A stretch of 64,000 nt of DNA, from NCBI RefSeq assembly GCF_000024185.1, contig NC_013790.1, positions 1,387,501 to 1,451,500 on the forward strand, given 5' to 3'. Under the pieces are notes generated by a model, which worked only from the letters and a program-made list of their open reading frames with translations, made no database searches and was not told the DNA's origin. Of this stretch, positions 1 to 9,936 are shown piece by piece (within the stretch, counting starts at the first letter, position 1; the number at the start of each line of letters is the position of its first letter). This DNA comes from Methanobrevibacter ruminantium M1 (GTDB taxonomy: Archaea > Methanobacteriota > Methanobacteria > Methanobacteriales > Methanobacteriaceae). A program made the translations under genes and the position numbers.

Positions 1-107
1 AAAATGTTTTTTGTATTTTCTCCTTTAAAACAACCGATTTCAACAATTACTTCTGGTTTAAATTCATAAAATAAAGGTAAAATTAAATCATTCCAAAATC
101 TGTTCAT
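1..107 (-). CDS. SAM-dependent methyltransferase, N-terminal fragment (partial)
   Basis: The first 35 codons of a minus-strand gene run off the left edge of the window. Its ATG is at 105-107, preceded by an AGGTG ribosome binding site five bases upstream. The visible peptide starts MNRFWNDLILPLF and reaches VEIGCFKGENT, which matches motif I (E-x-G-C-x-x-G) of class I SAM-dependent methyltransferases. Such genes are common in surface glycan loci, where they methylate sugars or serve as stand-alone modifying enzymes. The substrate cannot be told from this fragment. It is divergent from the glycosyltransferase at 243. Confidence 0.6.
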   Translation of the reverse strand, partial: MNRFWNDLILPLFYEFKPEVIVEIGCFKGENTKNI

Positions 108-242
108 GATAACACCTGATATTTATATAATAAGTAAATATATTTATTATAATATATATACATAATATGTAATCATAAGCATTTTGTATAAATTTTTAAT
201 TTTTATTATTTTTATTATTTTTATTTCAGATTCGGTGGTTTA

Positions 243-1763
243 ATGACATATAAAGTAAGTATAATTATTCCAGTATATAATGCAGCAGAGTTTATTATTA
301 GGGATACTTTAAAATCTATAGAAAATCAAACAATGGATTTTGAGGATATTGAAGTTATTTTAGTTAATGATTGTTCAACAGATAATACAGCGAAAGTAAT
401 TAATGAATATGCTAAAGAACATGAGAATATTGTTCCAATAAATCTTAAAGAAAATAACGGTCAACCAGGCATTCCAAGAAACATTGGAATTACCTATGCA
501 AGCGCAGACTATCTTATGTTTTTAGATCAGGACGATACCTTTAAAAAGAATGCATGTGAAACATTATACAATAAAATATCAACGGAAAATGTTGATATGG
601 TATGTGGTAACCACAATATCGTAAGCAATGGAAGATCTAACATTTGCTTTAACTTCGATTGGGCCGAAGAGGATGAAATTAAAATCAATAAGATTGACGA
701 AAACCCAAATTTCCTAACAATGGGAGTTGCAGCATGGTCTAAAATATTAAGAAGGGAATTTGTCTTGGATAATAATTTGAAATTTACCGAAGGAGTTGGG
801 GAAGATATATTCTTCTCAATCAGGGCATTGTTACTGGCAGAAGGAATAATTCTGCTTAAAAATTTCATCGTTGTGGATTACCTAGTTAGGGGGGAATCCC
901 TTTCACACCAAGTCAATGCAGAATATCTTGATGAATTCTGTGAGTTTTACTTAAATTTCTTTAATTACTGTGAAAAAAACATAAAAAACGACAATTTATA
1001 CCATCCTTTATTCAATGGCAGGCTGAACCATGTCCTATCCATGCTTTTCTTCGCTGATTTGTACTTTGATGACCTCTCTTGGGTATTAATCAAGATTCAT
1101 GAATTGTTTAAGAAAGTGGCTGAGAAACCATTCGTTTTTGAAGATACTTCTTATAGAATCTTTTTTGATACATTGATAAAAGATGAATATCCTTTCGAAA
1201 ATAGCATTAATATATACAGCGCCATTAAAAGTAATAGGGAAAGAAAATTTGACAAAGGAGTAAAATATCTAGAACAAGAAGCAAAACTCTACATTGACAA
1301 TGGAAACGGATTTAATGAAAAGGATAGTATCATAGCAAACTATAAAATTTATGAATTCAATGAAGTTGAATTTAACCTAGAAAACTTTAAAAACATTAAA
1401 AGAATACGCTTTGATCCCATTACTTGGAATTTTATTAATTGTGTCATACATGAGATAAAAACAAACAATGGCGATTTGCTCTATGAAGCTATAAATTCCA
1501 TCAATAGAAGAGAATTATATGGATTAAATAAAGAAGAACAATCATCAAATAGAAATTCAAAAGAAAATATAAGATATAAATCATCTGATGATTCTTCGGC
1601 TGAAGGAATAGCGGACATATTCTTAACAACTGATTCACAGTATTTATTATACGGCGATTTTAATAATCTCAAATCTATAAAAATAAATTTTGAAGTAAAT
1701 CTCATTGATAATAATGAAGTAAGCAAAATAGTTGAAAATTTGATAGAAAACTATGACCATTAA
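243..1763 (+). CDS. Family 2 glycosyltransferase (GT-A fold)
   Basis: The protein has 506 residues. The N-terminal 110 residues form a GT2 domain: strand KVSIIIPVYN at residues 4-13, the nucleotide-binding stretch VNDCSTDNT at 41-49 and the metal-binding LDQDD at 94-98. A GEDIF acid motif at 186-190 is typical of the acceptor side. The last 300 residues are a helical, lysine- and asparagine-rich tail with no family I recognise. The start is an ATG with GGTGG four bases upstream. It probably transfers a sugar from a nucleotide donor to a surface glycan on the inner membrane face, because it lies at the edge of a glycan locus. Donor and acceptor are unknown. Confidence 0.85.
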   Translation: MTYKVSIIIPVYNAAEFIIRDTLKSIENQTMDFEDIEVILVNDCSTDNTAKVINEYAKEHENIVPINLKENNGQPGIPRNIGITYASADYLMFLDQDDTFKKNACETLYNKISTENVDMVCGNHNIVSNGRSNICFNFDWAEEDEIKINKIDENPNFLTMGVAAWSKILRREFVLDNNLKFTEGVGEDIFFSIRALLLAEGIILLKNFIVVDYLVRGESLSHQVNAEYLDEFCEFYLNFFNYCEKNIKNDNLYHPLFNGRLNHVLSMLFFADLYFDDLSWVLIKIHELFKKVAEKPFVFEDTSYRIFFDTLIKDEYPFENSINIYSAIKSNRERKFDKGVKYLEQEAKLYIDNGNGFNEKDSIIANYKIYEFNEVEFNLENFKNIKRIRFDPITWNFINCVIHEIKTNNGDLLYEAINSINRRELYGLNKEEQSSNRNSKENIRYKSSDDSSAEGIADIFLTTDSQYLLYGDFNNLKSIKINFEVNLIDNNEVSKIVENLIENYDH

Positions 1764-1938
1764 AAAAGTAAAGGGCTTTCAGATGCCAATTTAATAGAAA
1801 ATGACTAAAATTTAAAAAAGAAGGTAATGGATGGTGATTAATTAAAAGGAATTTCTAAATTAACTAATCTAAATAAATAAAATAATTAAAATAATCAAGA
1901 TAATTAAAAAAGAAAAGTTATTCTAGAAGTTTATTTAA

Positions 1939-3642
1939 TTAAGTTAACTCATTTTTAATATAGTCAAAAATTACTTTTGATGCACTGCCTAAATTGACAT
2001 TGAAGTTTTTATTGAATATTTCTTCACGTTTTTCTTTTAGGTAATCATTTCCACCCACTACAACATCTTCAATAAATTCTTCTATCTTTTCAAAGTCAGA
2101 CCCATCGCAATTATACCATGCATCAGTAATTTCTCCTTGATATCCGTCAAGTTCAACTCCTGTTTTATTTAAGATTAAGCCTGGCTTATTAGCAAATAAA
2201 TATTCTGCTTTAAAGCTTATGCAATCGGTTATCATTGCATCGGCAGTGGCAAATAAGTCAAAATAGTCAATTTCCTCATGGAAGCGGGCATTAGGTAAAC
2301 TTTCCCATTTGAAAAAATAATCATCTGCAAAGTTTTCATCAGCAATTCCTTGAACTCTCATATTAGTGTTAATATTACTTAGCACTTCCTTAAGTAATGG
2401 GTGTGGCCTAATAACCCATTCAATGTCTGGATGGTCTTTAGCATAATTATAAAAGAATTCAAAATTTTCATCAAATGTAGAATAGGATAAGCTGTCATCC
2501 ATACCAGGTCTTGCTAATGTATGGTGAGGAGCCCAAATAATTCTCTTTTTATTTTCTTCTTTGCTGTAAATCCATTTATAATCCTCATCAGATTCTTCAA
2601 AATTAATTAAAGAGTCCATCCTAGCAGAACCTGCTAAGACTACATTACTTGATCCGACAATAGATTTTTCAGTAGAATTAATCAGATATTCTTCGGTACT
2701 GCAGAAAATTTTCCATGCAATTTCATTCCATCCGAAATTAAAGAATAAATCGTCTAAGTTGTCTTCTACAAATTCCCCATATGGGATATATGCATATAAT
2801 ATGTTGGATGGGAGATTACTGATTTTCATAGTTTTAGGGAAAATCCTCATATAAGGCAAGACATAAAATATTATATCTGGATTGCAAGTTGAGACTAAAT
2901 CGATGCCTTCATTTTTTTCGAAGTCATATCCATCAATTACATTGTATTGTTTTTCTTTGAGATAGCTGAAAATTTGATAATGCTTATCTTTTGCAACATC
3001 TGTAATCTTTTGACTGTTTCCTAATCTGTGGGGAACCAAAACGATTTGAACATTAAACATATCATCGTTATCAAAATAGTTATATAAGTCTTTATATACA
3101 AACATCATTGCAGGTAAAACGAAAACAACATTGACTTTCTTGCCTTTGGACACTTTATCTCTAAGCAAGACTAAATTATCGGTTACTCTGTTTTGATAAA
3201 TTAAATTTTTTACAGAAACTATCTCATTTTCCAGTTCTTCATATTCGCTTAAAGGCAATCTTCTGCCTTCTTTTTCTCCATATAACACATAATGGGCTAA
3301 AGGATTAAGGCTAGCTAGGCGAACATCAGGATATAATCTGAGATATTTGTCATTATTGAATTCAGGGCTTGGATTTCTGCTTTGCTTATAACCTTCATTT
3401 AGATAATGGGCCAAAGCATATTCTTCTGAAAGCTCTAAACCTTGGTTTGTTATATAATATTCAGAACTAAAAAGTTCACAGTCTTTTAAGTCATTGTAAT
3501 ATTTTAAATTTCGATCATAGCCAGATATATCCTCATTTTCAATATCCTCTAGAACTTTTTTATAATAATTATTTAAATTTTCAAAATCAGAATTATTAGA
3601 TGATGAATTAAATAAAGATAAGAATTTATTTTTTATACTCAT
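1939..3642 (-). CDS. CDP-glycerol glycerophosphotransferase-like protein with N-terminal repeat module
   Basis: I place the start at the ATG at 3642, because AGGAG lies eight bases before it; an ATG ten codons upstream has no ribosome binding site. That gives 567 residues. Residues 55-128 hold one PDV...NP..HY...G..EGR repeat module, shared with the proteins at 3951 and 20445. Residues 150-567 resemble the teichoic acid glycerophosphotransferase family: a WAPHHTL strand, RPHPLL (the H-P motif) and ITDCISFKAEYL, where family members usually have T-D-x-S-S. This family moves glycerol phosphate or ribitol phosphate from a CDP carrier onto a polymer. The actual substrate here is inferred only at family level. 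The gene converges on the glycosyltransferase at 243. Confidence 0.75.
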   Translation of the reverse strand: MSIKNKFLSLFNSSSNNSDFENLNNYYKKVLEDIENEDISGYDRNLKYYNDLKDCELFSSEYYITNQGLELSEEYALAHYLNEGYKQSRNPSPEFNNDKYLRLYPDVRLASLNPLAHYVLYGEKEGRRLPLSEYEELENEIVSVKNLIYQNRVTDNLVLLRDKVSKGKKVNVVFVLPAMMFVYKDLYNYFDNDDMFNVQIVLVPHRLGNSQKITDVAKDKHYQIFSYLKEKQYNVIDGYDFEKNEGIDLVSTCNPDIIFYVLPYMRIFPKTMKISNLPSNILYAYIPYGEFVEDNLDDLFFNFGWNEIAWKIFCSTEEYLINSTEKSIVGSSNVVLAGSARMDSLINFEESDEDYKWIYSKEENKKRIIWAPHHTLARPGMDDSLSYSTFDENFEFFYNYAKDHPDIEWVIRPHPLLKEVLSNINTNMRVQGIADENFADDYFFKWESLPNARFHEEIDYFDLFATADAMITDCISFKAEYLFANKPGLILNKTGVELDGYQGEITDAWYNCDGSDFEKIEEFIEDVVVGGNDYLKEKREEIFNKNFNVNLGSASKVIFDYIKNELT

Positions 3643-3950
3643 ATTTTTACTCCTAAACAAATCATAAAACATTATATATTATGTATATTAAATATATATA
3701 TAACTTATGTATAATTTTAAAAAATAGCATAAAATATTATGTGATGTGAATAAACAATAATATACATTTAAATGTACATTATATAATATTAGATTCGTAT
3801 TATGATTAAAATTATTATATTAGATTATATTTTACATTGATAATTCTTAATTTTACATTTGATTAATCTTAATTTTACATTTATTAATATTTAATTAAAG
3901 TATTTTATTAACATTTAATTTATTATATAAATTTAGCCATGGGTGTAGTA

Positions 3951-6900
3951 ATGAAAAAGAACAATTTTAATAAAAAGATAACTTTCGTCGCTAATTACTT
4001 TTGGACTAGCATTAAGGAAGGTTCAAAATCCAATTCTTATTTTAATTATGATAATTACCTAAAAAAATATCCTGATGTAAAGGAATCTGGAATGAATCCT
4101 TTTAAACACTATCTATTGCATGGAATTGATGAAGAGCGCAGTACTAATTTTGATGAAAATATTAATTCATACAGTTTAGTTGAAAATTCCGATTTATTTG
4201 ATTATGAATATTACTGTGAAAAAAACAATCTGAAATTTGATTCCTATAGTAAAGCATTAATGCATTATCTTGAAAAGGGATATAAGAAAGGATACAACCC
4301 AAGTATAAAATTTAATGCAGAAGAATATTATGAAGTTCGTCCTGATGTTAAAAGGGCTGATGTAAACCCTTTAGTTCATTATTTAAAGTATGGAAAAATT
4401 GAAGTAACCTCAATGACTGAAAATTTAAATCTTAAAGAGTATCAGCTCGTTAAAAATTCAAATTTATTTGATTATAATTATTATATGGAAAAAAATCATT
4501 TGGATTTAAGAAACGAAACCGAGGCAATTTATCATTATTTGGAAATAGGTTATAAAAAGGGATATAACCCTAGCAATAAGTTCAATGGTGAAATTTATTT
4601 TAAGAAAAATCCGGATATTGAGGAATCTGGCTGGAACCCTTTAGTTCATTATTTGAAATATGGTCAAAAAGAAGAGCGTACTGATAAATGTGATAAAAAC
4701 CTGAAAGAATATTCTTTAGTTAAGGAATCAGGATTATTTGATTATCAATTTTATAAAGATAAATATGATTTAGATTTAAATTCATATAAGCGCGGTTTAA
4801 TTCATTATTTGGAATTTGGTTACAAAAGAGGATATAAACCTAGCAGAAATTTTGATGGGGAAGAATACTTAAAAAGATATCCTGAAGTTAAAAAAGCAGG
4901 ATTTAATCCTTTAGTTCATTATTTGAAGTATGGTGTGAATGAGGAAAGAATAGGATTAAGAAGAATAAGCTTTAAAAATTTCAACAAGAACTATGATGTT
5001 GAAGCCATTTTAGAAAATATAGATAATGATGTTACAATCTTATTGAATGTTGAAGACTCAAACAACTTGAAAGAATGTATTGAAAACATTAAGAGCACCA
5101 CTAAAGACTATAAGATAATTTTAATTCATGAAAATCTTGATGATGAGGATTTGGAATATATAAAATCCAATAATGATATAGAACTTTTAAGAAGGAGCCC
5201 TCATGAATCATTCATCAATGCATTGAATAATATATTGGACAATGCCAAAAATGATATCATCTTTCTTAAAAATAACATCAGAACTTTTGAGAAATGGATT
5301 TTCAAATTAACAGTTGCTGCATATTCAGATGATCGCATTGGATTTGTTAGCCCTATTTCAAATTATTCTACTGTTAGCCTAATAAATATTGAAGAAGATG
5401 AGAAATCAAGCGAATTTATAAGTAATATTTCAAAAAGAGATTATGAAGAATCTCCGTTACCTAATGACTCTTGTGTCTTTATAAAAAAGGATGTCTTTAA
5501 GGAATTAAAATTTGATGAAAGTTCAAACGAGGAAAATTGGTTTGCTACTTTTATAGACCGTGGATTAGAAAAGGGATGGAAATCAATTTTAGATGATTCA
5601 ACATATGTTTACTATCAGTTTAATGAGGTAGAACCCCAACAAGCAGATGAATATGATTATTCAACTCCCTATGTATTAGAAAATAGGCCTTCAGTTAAAT
5701 TTATTAATTCTGATGCATTTAACAACAGTTTTCAAAATATTCATGAGTATGCTGATGATAATCTTGAAGAGAATATTCAAGAAAAGACAAGGAAAAATAT
5801 CCTATTTGCTATGCATTATGGGGGAGGAGTGGAATTTACAGTAAAAGATATTGTTAATGCGATAAAAAATGATTATGAATGTTATGTTTTAAGGGCATTT
5901 AAGAATAAAATGAAATTATATAAAGTTTTCAACGATTATTTTATTTCTATAAAAGAATTTAATATTAAATATCCTTGGACTCCTAAAATGATTCACAGTG
6001 ATGAATATAAACAGATTTATTTTTATATATTGATTAATTATAATATAGACATTTTAGAAATCGATCATTTATTATTGCATACATTTGACTTGCAGGAGCT
6101 TGCAAAAAAACTGGATATTCCTATAATCCTAACATTGCATGATTTTTATTATATTTGTCCTTCATATTTCCTATTGGATGAAAATAATAAATATTGCGGT
6201 GGTTACTGTGGTGATCAACCTAGAAATTGCAGTACCAGAGTCACTTGGATTGATTTGCCTGCAAATATTGTTGAATGGAAAAATCAATGGCAGGAATATA
6301 TGAAAGAACTATTTGGAATGTGTGATTATATTCTCACTGCAACAGACTTTACTAAGGATATGTTCTTAGAACATTATGACAGTTTAAAAAGTGATGATAT
6401 AACAATTATAGAGCATGGTCGTGATTTAATACGTTATGATAATAATTATACAGTTCCTAATATATATCAACCGATTAAAATATTAATTCCTGGAGTTATA
6501 GGGCCTCATAAAGGCTTAGATTTTATTAAAGAATTGAAAGGATTTGATGACGACAATCGCTTGGAATACCATTTCATTGGACAAGTGGATGATGAATTGA
6601 AATCAATGGGCATATATCATGGTCCTTATGAACGGGAAGATTTCGCTAAGTGGGTGTTTAAAATTAAACCATCATTCATTGGAATATTCTCTGTCTGTGC
6701 CGAGACATATTCCCATACATTGACTGAATCCATATGTTCTGGGGTCCCTGTTTTAGCATCTAATCTTGGTGCTTTAAAAACTAGGATTGAATCTCAAGGG
6801 GGAGGATGGCTGGTAAATATTGATGATGCTGAAGAGACATATGAACAAATTTTAGATATTTCCAGTAAAAAAGAGGAGTATAAATTTGTAACGGAAAATC

Positions 6901-6989
6901 TAAAGGATATTAGGATTTCCAGTTCAGAAGAAATGGGAAGCAAATATAAGGAAATTTATGATAAGCTAACCAAGAAAGAAGATAAATGA
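3951..6989 (+). CDS. Large multidomain glycosyltransferase with tandem repeat modules and C-terminal GT4 domain
   Basis: About 1012 residues from the ATG at 3951, chosen because GGTG lies five bases upstream; an in-frame ATG at 3939 overlaps that site. The first 330 residues hold three and a half copies of a module of about 95 residues. One half contains LFDY...HYLE.GYK.GYNPS, the other Y.KKYPDV...G.NPL.HYLKYG..EER. A degenerate GT2-like stretch follows (about 345-500: a weak VTILLNV strand, no clear DxD). Residues 620-1010 are a GT4 (GT-B) domain, with LTLHDFYYICP, IPGVIGPHKGLDF and the donor-site region FSVCAETYSHTLTESICSG. It probably adds a sugar to a surface polymer; the repeats may bind glycan or partner enzymes. 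The C-terminal half is paralogous to the protein at 8363. Confidence 0.8.
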   Translation: MKKNNFNKKITFVANYFWTSIKEGSKSNSYFNYDNYLKKYPDVKESGMNPFKHYLLHGIDEERSTNFDENINSYSLVENSDLFDYEYYCEKNNLKFDSYSKALMHYLEKGYKKGYNPSIKFNAEEYYEVRPDVKRADVNPLVHYLKYGKIEVTSMTENLNLKEYQLVKNSNLFDYNYYMEKNHLDLRNETEAIYHYLEIGYKKGYNPSNKFNGEIYFKKNPDIEESGWNPLVHYLKYGQKEERTDKCDKNLKEYSLVKESGLFDYQFYKDKYDLDLNSYKRGLIHYLEFGYKRGYKPSRNFDGEEYLKRYPEVKKAGFNPLVHYLKYGVNEERIGLRRISFKNFNKNYDVEAILENIDNDVTILLNVEDSNNLKECIENIKSTTKDYKIILIHENLDDEDLEYIKSNNDIELLRRSPHESFINALNNILDNAKNDIIFLKNNIRTFEKWIFKLTVAAYSDDRIGFVSPISNYSTVSLINIEEDEKSSEFISNISKRDYEESPLPNDSCVFIKKDVFKELKFDESSNEENWFATFIDRGLEKGWKSILDDSTYVYYQFNEVEPQQADEYDYSTPYVLENRPSVKFINSDAFNNSFQNIHEYADDNLEENIQEKTRKNILFAMHYGGGVEFTVKDIVNAIKNDYECYVLRAFKNKMKLYKVFNDYFISIKEFNIKYPWTPKMIHSDEYKQIYFYILINYNIDILEIDHLLLHTFDLQELAKKLDIPIILTLHDFYYICPSYFLLDENNKYCGGYCGDQPRNCSTRVTWIDLPANIVEWKNQWQEYMKELFGMCDYILTATDFTKDMFLEHYDSLKSDDITIIEHGRDLIRYDNNYTVPNIYQPIKILIPGVIGPHKGLDFIKELKGFDDDNRLEYHFIGQVDDELKSMGIYHGPYEREDFAKWVFKIKPSFIGIFSVCAETYSHTLTESICSGVPVLASNLGALKTRIESQGGGWLVNIDDAEETYEQILDISSKKEEYKFVTENLKDIRISSSEEMGSKYKEIYDKLTKKEDK

Positions 6990-7300
6990 TATTTCTTTTT
7001 CATTTTTTAATGTTTGATTTGTTTTTGAAATTTATTTTTTTTTCTTCTTTTCTTTTTCATTTTTTAATGTTTGATTTGTTTTTGTAATTTATTTATTTTT
7101 TTTCTTCTTTTCTTTTTCATTTTTTAATGTTTGATTTGTTTTTGTAATTTATTTATTTTTTTTCTTCTTTTCTTTTTCATTTTTTAATGTTTGATTTGTT
7201 TTTGTAATTTATTTATTTTTTTTCTTCTTTTCTTTTTCATTTTTTAATGTTTGATTTGTTTTTGTAATTTATTTATTTTTTTTCTTCTTTTCTTTTTAAT
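6990..7300. repeat. 60-bp T-rich tandem array, about five copies
   Basis: A 60-bp unit repeats in exact register, with three consecutive lines of the sequence identical (7081-7260), a diverged first copy directly after the stop codon at 6989 and a truncated last copy near 7300. Each unit contains TTTTTAATGTTTGATTTG followed by a run of T and CTT. It fills the spacer between two convergent genes. No open frame runs through it on either strand. It may serve as a bidirectional terminator because of its T-runs, but that is inference. Confidence 0.9.
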
Positions 7301-7321
7301 GTATGGAGCAATAATAAAGAT

Positions 7322-8122
7322 TTACTCAATGAAGAAACGGTTTTTATGCTTGTTCTGTAAAAATAATTTTTGAATAAAATCTAAAGAGTCTTCAGAGTTA
7401 AATTTTTTTAGAATATTATCAATCTTGTCTAAAGATAATGTTTCTTTTTCTACAAAATCAAAAAGTCCACTTTCATTTTCATTGATTGAAGAGTTTTTAA
7501 TCTCTTCAATAGTATAATCATTAATTGAATCATTTACAAAGTAAACATCTTCCTTCAATATTCTTCCAGGATTCCCTAATACATATGAATTTGAAAAAGC
7601 TTTAAACAGAGGTGGCAGAAAACTACATGGGCTAATTATTGATCCGGAACCTATTTTAACTCCTCTTGAAATAAATGAAGATTCACCTAATAAAACATTA
7701 TCCCCTATAAATACGCTATTTGAATGGTTAATCCTACTGTTTTCATAATTATAAATTGGGTAATTATCTGAAGTTCTAATTTTTACATCACTTTCAACAA
7801 TACAATTATCTCCAATGATAAGATTTTGATTTTCAGCAACGGAAATTGAAATTGAAGATCCGCAAGTATTATTTTTTCCAAGGAATAATGTGGAATTATT
7901 AAAAATAGTTAAATGAGAATTTACGCCTAGATTAGAACCTAAAAAAATTACAGAATTATTTCCATTGAAATCTATGTCTATATTTTCTAATTTAATATTG
8001 TTGCAACATAAAATATTATTTTTACCTTTAAAGCTTATATTGGAATCAATTAATTCTGGCATACCAATAATTTTATTATCTATCATTTTTTCGAATTGAG
8101 ATTTATATTTTATAAATTCCAT
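7322..8122 (-). CDS. Hexapeptide-repeat (left-handed beta-helix) acyltransferase
   Basis: The protein has 266 residues and starts at an ATG five bases after GGTG. Residues 30-190 show the turn-by-turn pattern of left-handed beta-helix transferases (IGDNCIVESDVKI, IGDNVLLGESSFI, GVKIGSGSIISP), ending in the characteristic NPGRILKE close. Members move acetyl or other acyl groups from CoA to sugar hydroxyl or amino groups. The C-terminal 70 residues are an acidic helical tail of unknown role. Its place between glycosyltransferases suggests O- or N-acetylation of the surface glycan. The conserved catalytic histidine of the family could not be assigned with certainty. Confidence 0.75.
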   Translation of the reverse strand: MEFIKYKSQFEKMIDNKIIGMPELIDSNISFKGKNNILCCNNIKLENIDIDFNGNNSVIFLGSNLGVNSHLTIFNNSTLFLGKNNTCGSSISISVAENQNLIIGDNCIVESDVKIRTSDNYPIYNYENSRINHSNSVFIGDNVLLGESSFISRGVKIGSGSIISPCSFLPPLFKAFSNSYVLGNPGRILKEDVYFVNDSINDYTIEEIKNSSINENESGLFDFVEKETLSLDKIDNILKKFNSEDSLDFIQKLFLQNKHKNRFFIE

Positions 8123-8214
8123 ATTAACACCGAAAATCTTGTTTTTTTTTATCTTCCTTTTCTAATTAGTATTTTTGTTTTTTTTATATCGGTATTTGAT
8201 TATTTACAATATTT

Positions 8215-8310
8215 TAATTTTTATAATTTTTATAATTTTTAATAATTTTTAAATAATTTTTATAATTTTTAATAATTTTAAATAATTTTTATAATTTTTA
8301 ATAATTCGAT
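8215..8310. repeat. AT-only short tandem repeats
   Basis: The spacer between the acyltransferase and the GT4 gene is made of irregular copies of AATTTTTATAATTTTTAATAA. It has no coding signal. The repeat units are 10-25 bp and imperfect. Confidence 0.6.
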
Positions 8311-8362
8311 TGTTTATATTTTTTAATTTCCAATTAAATTTTATAATTTAATTTTTAAATTA

Positions 8363-9616
8363 TTATTTAATTTCCAGTAAATTATTATAAATTTGAATAT
8401 ACTCTATAGACATCATTTTTGTATCTTTTAAGTCCATAGTTTTGATATTATTTGCGATTTCTAGATATTCCTCCTTATTCTCAAATATTTCAGCCATATA
8501 TTCATAGGCTTTTTTGGGATTATTCCTATCCACAATCCATCCCCCTTTATTTTTTAAAATTCTATCTTGGATCACTCCAATATTTGTACCTATTACAGGA
8601 ATTCCGCAACTCCATGCCTCAGTAATGGTATGACAAAAAGTTTCAGGCCAAATTGAAAAGATTCCAACAAATGAAGGTTTAATTTCTTCAACTTTTTTAT
8701 GGAATTCATCTCTTTCAAAAGTGCCGTGAGAAAAACCATATTCTTCAATTCCATCATGACAATTTCCTAAAAAATGAAATTCTATCAGATTTTTATTATC
8801 CTCTTCTTTGATTCTTTTAATCAATTGCGAACCCTTCATTATGTTTAAATGATTAGCTGGGCATAAGATTTTTATAGGTTTGTTTGATGAAGGGATTTCA
8901 AACATCTGTTTTTTTAATTTTGGGAAATCCCTGCCATGTTCAATAACTTTAAAGTTATTGTTATTGATGATATCTTCATTAGAGTATATGGATAAAAATA
9001 AATCTTTTACAAAAAAGGAAGTTGTTACAAAGACATTTATATAATTAAACATTTTTAAAACATTAACTCTCCATTCTGATATAAATTCTTTGGAATTTAT
9101 ATCGCTTAATGAATCCATAGGACAATAGCAATTTTTTTTATTATGAGAACATTCACCTGCGCAATAATTATAATTTTCATCTAATAATGTGTAAAATGGA
9201 CATAAAAAATAAAAGTCATGTAGGGATAAAACAATAGGTATGTTTAATTTTTCAGCAACTTGCGGCAAATCAAAACTATGGTTAATCAAATGTCTTATAT
9301 GGACAATATCTATGTTATAATTAACCAATATTTCAAAATAAATGTTGCTTAGCCAGGAATTATGGAAATCTTTTGCAGACCATGAGATATTATTTGTTTC
9401 TGTCTCTTCTGTTTCTACATTGATTCCATAATTTCTATGATATTTTCTTATTAATTTTAATTTGTTATTGGAAAAGCTAAATAATTTTAAGAACTTATTT
9501 TCAGCACTCAATAAATAAACATCAAATTCCTTTTCCACATTTTTCATCAAATCTTTATTTGTTAAGAAAGTACCTCCTGTAACTCCAGAATGTAAAACAT
9601 ATAAAATTTTTTTCAT
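8363..9616 (-). CDS. Family 4 glycosyltransferase (GT-B fold)
   Basis: I start at the ATG at 9616, which gives 417 residues beginning MKKILYVLHSGVTGG, the usual first strand and glycine loop of GT4 enzymes, with GTGAT upstream. The frame stays open 24 codons further, but that lysine-rich stretch has no ribosome binding site. Recognisable parts are LSLHDFYFLCP, a cysteine cluster (CAGECSHNKKNCYCP), PANHLNIMKGSQ and the C-terminal donor site FSIWPETFCHTITEAWSCG. It is a close paralogue of the C-terminal half of the protein at 3951, including the cysteine-rich loop. Likely role: sugar transfer in surface glycan assembly in the cytoplasm. Confidence 0.82.
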   Translation of the reverse strand: MKKILYVLHSGVTGGTFLTNKDLMKNVEKEFDVYLLSAENKFLKLFSFSNNKLKLIRKYHRNYGINVETEETETNNISWSAKDFHNSWLSNIYFEILVNYNIDIVHIRHLINHSFDLPQVAEKLNIPIVLSLHDFYFLCPFYTLLDENYNYCAGECSHNKKNCYCPMDSLSDINSKEFISEWRVNVLKMFNYINVFVTTSFFVKDLFLSIYSNEDIINNNNFKVIEHGRDFPKLKKQMFEIPSSNKPIKILCPANHLNIMKGSQLIKRIKEEDNKNLIEFHFLGNCHDGIEEYGFSHGTFERDEFHKKVEEIKPSFVGIFSIWPETFCHTITEAWSCGIPVIGTNIGVIQDRILKNKGGWIVDRNNPKKAYEYMAEIFENKEEYLEIANNIKTMDLKDTKMMSIEYIQIYNNLLEIK

Positions 9617-9733
9617 ACAATCACTTTTTAGATTATTAGGTTTTTTCTCTCTAGATTCTTTTTGCGCTTTTGTTTTTGGCTTTTTCATTAGTTTATTCGG
9701 TTATTCGTTTTTAGGCCTTTTTTGGAATAGATT

Positions 9734-9936
9734 TTAATTTTCTCTTTTAAAGGAGGTCCTGGATTTTTTGGCTTTTTCAATATTTTTTGAAAAATTAAAT
9801 GGTTCCTTTTTTCTTTCTTTTTTGAAACGTATTATTGATGGAATATCCTTTTCCAGAATATAGTTAAAAAGTATGGTATTATGTTGATAAACATGAGGTT
9901 TTAAACCTAATGCTGTTAAATTCTTGTCGAAACAAA
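9734..9936 (-). pseudogene. Out-of-frame 3' extension of the upstream double GT2 gene
   Basis: Just before the stop of the next gene (9916) a second minus-strand frame opens and continues for about 63 codons to a stop at 9734. Its product reads DKNLTALGLKPHVYQHN, then TILFNYILEKDIPSIIRF and a basic tail. It has balanced, protein-like composition, unlike the AT-rich spacers around it. Adding one T within the tract near 9930-9937 joins the two frames as SDFVFDKNLTAL. I therefore read it as the real C-terminus of the gene, cut off by a one-base deletion or a sequencing error. Confidence 0.6.

Noticed and set aside
3939-3950. Start of the large glycosyltransferase at the ATG at 3939
   Set aside because: The GGTG ribosome binding site lies inside this stretch and is spaced correctly for the ATG at 3951.
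9617-9688. A 24-codon N-terminal extension of the GT4 gene
   Set aside because: It is lysine-rich, has no ribosome binding site and precedes the normal first strand of the family, so it is probably not translated.
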